Source: Tubiluchus corallicola (lineage: Eukaryota > Priapulida > Priapulimorpha > Priapulimorphida > Tubiluchidae). Taken from it: a stretch of DNA of 64,000 bases. The position numbers and the translations under genes were made by a program. Each line of letters begins with the position of its first letter. Position 1 is the first letter of the stretch. This document shows, in pieces, positions 55,321-64,000 of the stretch. The notes beneath the pieces were generated by a model. That model searched no databases. It was given only the letters and a program-made list of their open reading frames with translations, and was not told where the DNA came from. Location: positions 992,001 through 1,056,000 of the forward strand of contig JAQGDQ010000019.1 of assembly GCA_030141605.1 (NCBI GenBank), given 5' to 3'.

Positions 55321-57438
55321 AGGGGGAATATCCTGAAAATCAAATTAAACTTATTTTACAGTTGCCTGCCCCGGGAACAACTTGGCGAAAAAATTTTAGC
55401 AGTACGTTATCTAATTAATGAGTAATTAACTTTTTTGTATCTCACGGGAAACGCCATGGAGCTGCACTTGCTCCTCTCCTGGTGAAAAAATTGAACTAGC
55501 GCAGCTCAGCCTGATGACGTAACAAAGTGTACCCGCAGCTTGTTGAGATACTGTCGTACGGTGAGGTCTACTTGTACACAACTGGGCTAAAAATAAAACT
55601 GTTATTACTACACTACAGCATTTGACCTTGGTTCGGATAGGTAGTCAGCTGATAGAAACGATTGTCGTTGCACTGATAACATGTTTTCATCAAAAGCGAC
55701 ATATTTTACTACCGCCGAAAGTTATATGTCCCCATTATCATATATTTTAATAGAGTGTAAACAACCATTGCGCAAAAGTAGGCCTACAGCATATTATGAA
55801 AATTCTTGTGGCATTAACTGAAAACATCGTCAGTAAAACAAGCTGCAAAAGTGTGGGCCTTGGTAACAAAAGTTCTTTTCTTGTAAAACAAGTCCGATAT
55901 AGTAACTTCATTCTGCTAGAAGAATTAATGAATTTGCAAACACAGACAAACTCACTGAAGCATAGCTATAATGCTAGTGTCACAATTTTTAGTGACAGCT
56001 TCATTTTATCAGTCTTGACAAAAAAATATGTGAACCCCATGGACACAGAGACTATAACATATTAGCTGTAGTCTTATTGATTAAACATATATGAACATTT
56101 TTAACTTTGTCGTGTTTCAGATTAAATCAGTAAGACTTTTAATATCAGCCAGCACTTTAACCGTTGTTCATTAGCTTTTGTTTTTTCATTATAAGAACAT
56201 GTTGTGTTTATTTTTACACATCAGTGTTATTAAAATATTAGGACTAGATAAAATTCTTGTGGTCAGTTGGACTGAAATAAAAATTAATGATAATAATACA
56301 TTTATTATTAATATAATTATTATCTACTTTTACAAAATAAAAAACTAAAGATATAATGTGGTTCGATGACAAAATAATTATTTATTGTGTTGTTTCAAGC
56401 AAGGTTATTCTGACACTTATTCTATTACAAAGTTAAAAAAGTATATGTAGTACAAAATAATGTAGTACAATGCTCTTTGTGCTACACAAATTACCAAAAT
56501 CATTGAGGTCATTGTTTATGGTGTAAGGATTAACAATTTGCAGTTGTCAATTTACGATTTACAATGTTTTTTCTTTAGTTAATATTCAAAATTCAGAAAA
56601 AAAGCATCACAAATAAAATTTTAGCGCAAAAAATTGCATTACATAATGTAACTGTAATATTTTTATTGAAATGGATACAAATCTCGAGATGACTAAACTG
56701 TATCGATAAACTGTGCACTCAAAATGAAACGAAAAAGACACTACAAAAAACTGCGTCTGACTGAAACACTCCGAAGTGTAAACAATATTTTTAATACTAA
56801 AGTTCATCATGTTCTAAACTCACATTTCAATGCAAACAGCCGAGAAATTATCACACAGGTTGTAGGAGTGAATCCAGGTTTTTAGATCGTACTTCCATTG
56901 CTTCAATAATTTTCTGTTGCTCATTGGAAACTAATAGTTATTATATTTTTTTACTTCGTATTTCGATACTTTCCGTCTGACTGCTGCATCCCGTCTGATT
57001 GCTGAATCCTAGTGTAACACATTCCACGACCGTTTTTCAATAAGACAATCAAGACCGAAACCTAACAAATCATGCATTCAATTCACAATAAGCTAATCTT
57101 TACCGTGATACTGGCACTAGGTATAAACTGCGTAAAAGTACTGTATACGATTGCTGAACGCTGTTTGTCTATGTAAACAAATACTCAAACAAGTGTTGTG
57201 TACAATCATTCTCCCCTTGGGCATTTTGCCAAGTTTCATCTGTAGTACGGCAATTTTGCCACCCGAGGTGCGGGCGCAGATACAATGGCGGCCTAGTCAA
57301 ATGTTCGTTTTGTGTACAATTTTATCCGAAGTTTTGCTAAGGATTCTTACATTTTCGTGAAGAATGAGGTACGTATTTCTATTCACAATATAATCGCCAG
57401 TTATTCAAGCTCAACTTAATTTTGGTGATATTCCCCCT
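55321..57438. mobile_element. piggyBac-type element (TTAA target), 2.1 kb, apparently non-autonomous
   Basis: The left end AGGGGGAATATC and the exact inverted right end GATATTCCCCCT are each followed outward by TTAA (55317-55320 and 57439-57442). Similarity continues inward for about 20 more bases with mismatches. Duplication of TTAA is the hallmark of piggyBac transposons. No DDD transposase is recognisable among the short internal open frames. Near the ends are GC-richer segments, one with a CRE-like TGACGTAA (55516) and one with ATGGCGGCC (57283). Confidence 0.78.
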
Positions 57439-57442
57439 TTAA

Positions 57443-60400
57443 TTTTAATACCAATATCATCGCAACAGCCACCTTTAAGCATCGATCCTCTTGATCATTG
57501 TCATTGTCGATATCATCATCGCCATCATCACTGTCACTGATTAAACTATAGTAATTATAAGTACCATAGCATTTGGCATTTTAAATTTCGTTGTTGTTTT
57601 TTGTTGCTATTATTATTGTTATTATTATTATCATCATCGTCACATCATCCAAATGTAATACTTCATTTTTCATATAGGTAGCTGTATTAGTTAGCTGTAT
57701 ATAGCAGAAGTTAGGCTGACACCCAAATCAATATCATTTTGCTATAGCGCTATATAGTTATATATAGGAAAACAAATGATATGTGTCACCCTGAAAGACT
57801 CAGTACAGATTCAATGAAATAAACACTAAAATAGCATGTTTCACCTTTCAGGTGAAGTTCTTCTAGGTGAAGAGTGTAATTTTTCAGAGTGCCGTCATTA
57901 GATTAATGACTTGATTCAAACGTGGTTACGTTTCCTTATAAAAAAATGTGAAACCCTTCTTAGTCTTACAGCTGAGGAAAGATCTATCACTTCTGTGTAC
58001 ATTTTCAAGTGTACAGGACCGCACTCTTCATCTTCACTTACCACACCATATCAAGTTCATCTTGCAATTGTCTTTTCTTAATATCACAATTAATAGAGTT
58101 GCTTAACCTAAAAAACCTACATGTTACAGTCAAAGACATAAATGCGGATGCATATGCGTTTTCCACTTGCGGACAACCTGTGGAAAAATCAACTGATTGG
58201 AATAGCTGCAGAAAAGAATATGCAGGCTGCATAAGCGGGTGCATCGAAAACAATAATATAAACTGATTTTATCTATTCCGCAACCCCAAAACGCGTTAAC
58301 ATCTGCATAATGTTACATAAACGCCACTTTGGTGCGAAACCGAGTATTCTAAGAATGTCTAAGGCATTTTATGGAGTGCCAAAATAAACCAGGTAAAGTG
58401 TCTAAAATAGTCTGCACTTTTCTTAGCTAATCTAAAAATAAAACAAATACTCAGTTGTTGAGTATGTAGTTCTGATATAATTTTCCTAGGCATTTTTATG
58501 CCAATTTTATTTTAAGGAATGTGTGTGTGGAAAACACTTAATTTTATCACGATGAATGGTTGATTTTTATTCTTCGAAAATATTTTATCTGATTTTAACT
58601 ATTTAACTTAATGTTTAACTTTTTAACTTTATATATGTACTAATATTTTTGTGCGTGTGCTCTACAGACTTAACTGTGCAGCGCAGATATGGCTTGTGCA
58701 GTGCACAATGTTGAATAGCGGTCATGGTCGCTTTTTATCAGCTATATAAGCTTCCCCTCTACTTTTTAGGATTGCTCCAAAGCTTCGGCCCTCCAATATG
58801 TTTGGTGGGATTGAGCAGGGCCGAATTAAGACCTCAAGAGCCACAAAGCACTGAAAAGATAGTGGGGATACCACTACATATGTATATTTTAGTATAAAAA
58901 ATGCTAAGCTGTAAAATAAAATTTTACCTTTTGAACTGAACAAAAAAAACTTACAGTAAAATTCACATAAAAAAGTGAAATTGAATTAAAAATACAGAGA
59001 CGACTAAATCTTATAAAGGCACAGCCACTCAGCATATCTGTTACCAAACATATTGTTGTATATTTTACTTTTGAGTAATTATGCGAGTTGAAACAACTGT
59101 GCGGTGCCCCTCTTCCCCCTGAGTCCCTAAGGACGTGCTTAATTTGCTAAATGATTAATCCTGAGTTGGATTTGAGATCCTGTGATTTTCCAGGCACACT
59201 GTTCAAATGAAAAAAATTAACCCCAGAGTTTTCAGGTTCCGACCATAACCATCAAAATTTGCAAACTGTGCGAGAAGCAAGGGGCTTCCATACTAAATTT
59301 TGAGAGCATAATGGATTCGCAATTGTTTTAGCAATATACTTAGGTATAATAAATTGGCTGTACTGTTACTTGGGATTTTTGTACCCGCAAAAGGTTATGT
59401 ACCGCGCAGTATATAACTGTGCCGCTTTCCAAGTTATAATGCGAACTAATAAAATTTAATGTGCACTTTTTCCTCTGTATCATGGAGCCTTACTTATGAA
59501 AACGAAGGCAACTTATTTGTTGTTGGGGAACCAGAGTCTCGGCATTGCGATCAACACAACTGCTTATTGTTGATAATAACATGGTCCCAATTACTTACAT
59601 TTCGACGTAGGTTTTCGAACTAGGCTATAGCCTAGGGCGCCACATTTTAGAAAAGATTCTTATTCTCCGCGGAAAATGTGTACTTTCATATTTATGTAAA
59701 GGGCACATTTTATAACACACCACAGGCAGTTAGAGTACAGCTTCTATATAAGCATCACATAACGAACAGGTGCAAGGTATTACACAACAAACAGTTGCGA
59801 ATATAAGCGCTATGCAAATACATGTAATTAATGATCACCTCATAGAAACTAGGTTAATAGTAAGTGTAATAGGCAATAGTAATAATCTAATACATCATAA
59901 GTAATTGTTTAATCTCCTAATTACATAAACAACCATAAATTCACAATTGAGATGGGAGGGACAGAACTATCAGCCTAGGGCGTCATAAAGTCTTGATACG
60001 CCCCTGATCTTGTTAAACCACTACCAACAGCAGTTATAAATAAAACTATTTCATGAATACAGAAAACAGAATTAAATTACTTTGTGAAGAGATGCAAACC
60101 AAATACTTGTGAGACATCTACAAGATGTGATGGAGGATCTTCAGTTCTTAGAATCACTGCTGTAAACTATACACACTCAAGAACGTGGGTTGGACGAGAG
60201 TCGCGAGGTTTCCACACTATATTTTGAAGGCGTGATAGATAAATTCGCTATTGTCTCAATTTGATGTAATAAGTTGTCCTGTACTATGATTCGATGTTTT
60301 TGTACACCTGTAACAAAAGGTTATGTGTACAACCCTGTTCTTCGAGATCGAGACACTTATTTTGAAGTGTGTTAGGCTTGCTTGTTTTTGACTTGCTTTA

Positions 60401-60486
60401 GCTTGTTTTTAACGATATTAAATGTTATGTAGTTTATTACAAGTAGACATGTTTAAACATGGACGGGAGTGAAGTTTTGGAGAGCA
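57443..60486. other. Gene-free stretch with simple-sequence patches
   Basis: ATC/ATT-rich simple sequence at about 57480-57640, otherwise AT-rich DNA with no coding motif. A GGCCGAATTAAGACC phrase at 58820 and CTATAGCCTAGGGCGCC at 59624 look like decayed transposon ends. Confidence 0.4.
59950..60004. repeat. Dispersed repeat end, copy 2
   Basis: Matches 14503-14558. The outer end, reverse complemented, reads CAGGGGCGTATCAAGAC, a hAT-like start. Confidence 0.5.
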
Positions 60487-60895
60487 AGATACAGTTAGTT
60501 AGTTTGTTTGTTCGTTTGCGTGTTTGTATGTTGGTTCGTTAGTTAGTTAGACGTTCAATTTTCTGTAGTAGTTATTTTGAAATAGTTGTGCGAGCGAGTA
60601 AACGGCAGATGTTGGTGATTTGAAATGGAATGAGATTGCGAAACTATGTTAATAAGATTACTGCTGCTGATTACTGTTTTCTAGCACTTTAAATACAATG
60701 CCTTTTTAATAATATGCATAGTAAATTGATCGCGGGCAGTCATGCTATTTGGTTAATAGCTACTAGCTATATGATTAACTAACTAATTAAGTTAATAAAA
60801 TACTAGCTAGCTAACTAACCAATCAACAAACCAGCCAGCCAATCAGCAAACAACTGACCAACCAACTAACTAACACCAACTTTTTAACGACTGAC
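60487..60895. repeat. Degenerate 4-bp periodic repeat on two opposite strands
   Basis: 60490-60553 is a GTTA/GTTT/GTTC 4-bp repeat. 60772-60890 is a long CTAA/CCAA/CAAA/CTAG 4-bp repeat, i.e. the complementary sense. The two blocks could pair as a loose hairpin about 220 bp apart. Confidence 0.7.
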
Positions 60896-62130
60896 TAGTT
60901 CGCTGGTTTGTTAAGTGACCGGCCAACTGCTGGAGCTTAAATCATTAGCTTGCTAACTTTTTGGATCAACTCAGTGACACGCATGTTGACTGCTTAATTA
61001 ACTCACTATCTTTCTGTTTCACAAAGCCGACACTAAGTTAATGATGGACGCCGTTATTATATTCACTAGTAACAACGACATGGTTGGTTTTGTAAAACTG
61101 GGCCCAGGGCTAACTGATTTACTAACTGATCAGTAAACAAACAACATAATTCACAAACTGACGTACTTAGTTAACATGTCCATAGCTAACAGACTGTTTC
61201 TGAATTTGATTACTTAGCTAAAATGTTATAATTGTAATTGTGCTAACTTTTGCACTTTTCGAGTAATTAAGATTTGCGAACTGCGAGCCGTTTTTAATGG
61301 GGCAAATGACATTAAACTACATGTACAGAATGTAGGTTATTACTTCAAAGTCAAATTTTTCGATCAAGTTCGTTTGCTAGTTGTTGCGCATGTTGGCAAA
61401 ATGGTGTTTTGCAAATTGTTTGAAACTTTAATACTTAACTGAGTGCATAAACCATGCAGCTATAAAAAAAACTATGATTGTGCGCTGTCACTCCCGCCCT
61501 ATCTTTGTACAAAAAACAGCAAATGCCTCTTCAAAAAAGGCAAGCTTTAGCACAGCAATATTATTACTACCCTTTGTACTGTGACCCTATATAAATGAAG
61601 TTTGAAACTTGTCTGCAATACATGATAGCAAAAGAGCTTTATCTGACTTAGTATAAGATTTGCGGCTTGTGCAATTTTGGTGCGTTTTGTATACTCCAGA
61701 AATAATCATGAACGAAAAAGATCTGCTTTATTACGATCCCCGCTACACAGTCAGGTACATTTACGTCTTTCTATTTACAATATGTTTATACATCTGTTAA
61801 AAAATTTTAATTAACTGTATTTTCTGCAGAACCTATTTGTCTGTACCACTAAACGCATGAACTCGAAGATCATACACCTTAGGTCCTTAGCGCCAACACA
61901 GTTCTCGATATTTCTGTCCTGAAATGGGTCCCTGTAAATTTATGCAAGGCCAAGTTTCTTTAGTTTTAAACCGTAGGACCAAAGCCGGCACTAAGTCACA
62001 CGGCACGTACCGTTTTTGCAAATTCTGACATTCTCTTCCCTTTTTTCGTAAATTATTAAAATTCACAAGCGGTATGCATGTAGATGTTATTTTTGCACAG
62101 GCCGAAACCGGTGCCAAATACTTACTCAGG
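60896..62130. other. Gene-free stretch, one possible small spliced ORF
   Basis: No domain recognised. An ATG at 61708 opens a 15-codon frame ending at a GTACAT donor (61755), and a good acceptor (61827-61829) keeps frame to a stop at 61860. The 25-residue product is too short to judge. Confidence 0.3.
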
Positions 62131-62790
62131 TTTGAGTTTAAGTTTAAGTTTATTGCACACGAAATAAAAATGAACAATATGCATTAAACTATATACATAC
62201 AACCATATACATCATATCAAAACAAGCAATACACATTAAAATACGTACACGCAGTCATGCACAAAAAGTAGCATAATAATGAGGGGCGGTGGGGGTAACA
62301 CGAAGAGCAAACATCTCTTACATGTGTCTATTAAAAACTAAGAAAGCATCTAGATCGACATAATTTAATCGCCGTTTAAAAAGGTTTGTATTTCGAGCTT
62401 TTACTAATGGCACATCATTTACAATTCCTGGTACTATTCCAAACCGGAACAACCCATTAAAATGACCAAATATTTTTTAGCAGATCACTTGACATACAGT
62501 TTAAGTGAGCTGTTGCTTCTTGTCCGACTAGACGTAGCTAATGCAAAAAATTGTCTCTGTCAATATTTATATCTTTATGTGTGATTTCATAACACAGTAC
62601 TAAATCTTTATGTAACCTTCTTTCCTCTATGATCTGAGAGATAAAAATTCAATCGTAACGGCTTACGGATGTGACACCTAAGTAATAGAAGCGTCTGGTA
62701 AAATACCTTTGAAGTGATTCAATTTTATCAACATTAGTCAACAACATGGGCTCCACACAGATGATCAATGTTTTATTATTGTTGTGGGCT
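62131..62790 (-). mobile_element. Decayed LINE ORF2 C-terminus and 3' end
   Basis: On the minus strand, with stops and shifts, the region reads VDKIESLQRYFTRRFYYLG, then HKDLVLCYEITHKDI, then FGIVPGIVNDVP and FKRRLNYVDLDAFL. This is the usual C-terminal order of CR1/Jockey-type LINEs (IE-VQRRFTKR, L---Y-I, WN-LP, FK-RL---D). The 3' end is A/T-rich with a repeated TTTAAG on the + strand at 62133-62150. Confidence 0.75.
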
Positions 62791-62799
62791 ATACTCACC

Positions 62800-63720
62800 T
62801 GCCCAGTCACATTTGCACTTAAAGCCTATACGGAATATACAGCTAACGCGTGTGTTCATGATTTTGCTTTTTGCTTTTTTCTTGCCGTAAAAGATCTTGT
62901 GCAGCTAAAATTCGTTAGTAGTTAATATCTGACTCACCGTTGGGGGTCAATGCACACGGGAGGCTACATGAACAGCTGAAACCATTAAAAATTAATAAAA
63001 ATCGTGCTATGTACTCAGAAAAGTTTTCTAATGTTTTATTATTACACTGTACTATAATTTATTACTGCTGGCTACATGTAGAATATGTCCTGCTAAATCA
63101 AGACAAACGCATTGCGACAAGATATTCCAGACACAGGGATACTGTACAGCAAAAATAGGATTTCGTTGGTTGAGTATGTATGAACGCACAGTAGTATAGT
63201 TAAGTAGTTCAGCTAGGCTAACTTATTTGATTTTTATTTAATTTATTCAAAATTCGTGTTTATGTTAGAATTAGGCACAAGACACTAACATAATTTGCTT
63301 TTGGTGTAAGTAAAAATGTTGTAAAAATTTTGCTTTACAACACAACATGTAAATATCCTTGCGTATAATAATTAAGTCCTCTTTGTAAGGATTTACTAGA
63401 GAAGTTCTTATAGTTTGGTTTGTATCACAATGATACATTTTCCGGGAATCGCTAATGAATAATCGCTAACTTAACATTCACCAGTCTCCGTTTTTTCACG
63501 CTTGTTTATACACTGTAGCGATTTGCTCTGAGTGTTTGTAAGAACGTGTGTTCAAGGTGGGTGGGGGGTAAACGCAGCTTGCCATCTATCTATTCTATTA
63601 ACCTTTGCCGCAACTTCTATACAGTATACAGTGAGTGGTCCATTCCAAATTATCTGAGAATGTACACCAAGATCACACATATTTGCGTACAACAGGCAAC
63701 TCATTTTCTGACAACTTATA
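62800..63720. other. Unexplained segment between two LINE fragments
   Basis: About 900 bp separate the reverse transcriptase fragment from the C-terminal fragment, where about 350-400 bp would be expected and recognisable. I see no coding motif, so an insertion or replacement is likely; no terminal repeats were found. Confidence 0.4.
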
Positions 63721-63721
63721 A

Positions 63722-64000
63722 ATTATGTAAATTCTGAGTTTTCATATCCAATATGCATAACATTACATTTCGGTATTGCAATTGACAATTGCCACATATT
63801 TGGCCATTGAACCAATGCATCTAGAGCACACTGACTATCAGTGTTTTGATTCCGTGAGCAATTTTGATACAAATTTAACGTCATCTGCAAATAATTTAAC
63901 AGTTGTAGAGTCAACTGTTTCTAGCAAATCATTAACAAACATCAAGAACAATAGAGGACCAAACACACTTCTTTGTGGCACTCCAGAAATTACGTTAACA
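63722..64000 (-). mobile_element. LINE reverse transcriptase fragment with FADD motif, cut by the window edge
   Basis: The minus strand from 64000 reads VISGVPQRSVFGPLLFL, MFVNDLLETV and VKLFADDVKF, with the FADD catalytic motif at 63891-63880. A stop follows, and after a frame change comes WQLSIAIPKCNVMHIG. This is the palm region of a non-LTR retrotransposon reverse transcriptase. It belongs with the C-terminal fragment at 62131-62790 and should continue beyond the window. Confidence 0.88.

Noticed and set aside
57283-57370. ATGGCGGCC followed later by ATGAG and a GTACGT donor, resembling a promoter and first exon
   Set aside because: The first ATG meets a stop after three codons and no second exon was found; it lies within the TTAA element.

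Overview
This window is animal nuclear DNA from an invertebrate. It is AT-rich, its genes carry GT-AG introns (PC has 20), one gene is intronless, and the space between genes is filled with decayed transposons. Protein content (small acidic protein, CABLES, TMEM160, pyruvate carboxylase) is metazoan. I cannot fix the phylum; an early-branching or marine invertebrate is a guess. All exon models below were built by reading splice sites, reading phase and family motifs directly; no alignment or search was run.

Layout. (1) 1.6-6.5 kb, + strand: a four-exon small acidic protein (SMAP) homologue. Its introns hold a 330-bp tandem duplication and a fold-back transposon. (2) 8.4-9.9 kb, - strand: a single-exon CABLES homologue, tail-to-tail with SMAP. 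(3) 10-20 kb: no convincing host gene; LINE relics, a TIR element, GA and minisatellite repeats, and an A-B-A-B higher-order repeat. (4) 20.3-21.5 kb, + strand: a three-exon TMEM160-like mitochondrial membrane protein. (5) 22.2-31.0 kb, - strand: two tandem paralogues of a small secreted protein. Each has five exons, and exons 2-5 have identical lengths in the two copies (114/176/82/158 nt). They resemble the extra C-terminal module of some invertebrate alpha-amylases, here as stand-alone proteins. (6) 34.2-52.8 kb, - strand: a complete 21-exon pyruvate carboxylase gene (1,202 aa) with three TIR transposons in its introns and a plausible CRE/CCAAT/E-box promoter near 53.9-54.0 kb. (7) 54.1-64 kb: transposon-rich sequence. 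It holds a frameshifted coiled-coil ORF relic split by a hAT-type MITE with a perfect 8-bp target duplication, a 2.1-kb TTAA-flanked piggyBac-type element, 4-bp-periodic repeats, and antisense LINE fragments (one with the FADD reverse transcriptase motif) running off the right edge.

The genes do not form a pathway. PC (mitochondrial anaplerosis) and the TMEM160-like protein are both expected in mitochondria, CABLES is a cyclin-fold regulator, SMAP is of unknown function, and the tandem pair is predicted to be secreted. The most interesting items are the tandem secreted family, the pogo-like element family with its fold-back member and shared coding-like remnant, the TTAA element, and the 17.6-18.1 kb higher-order repeat.
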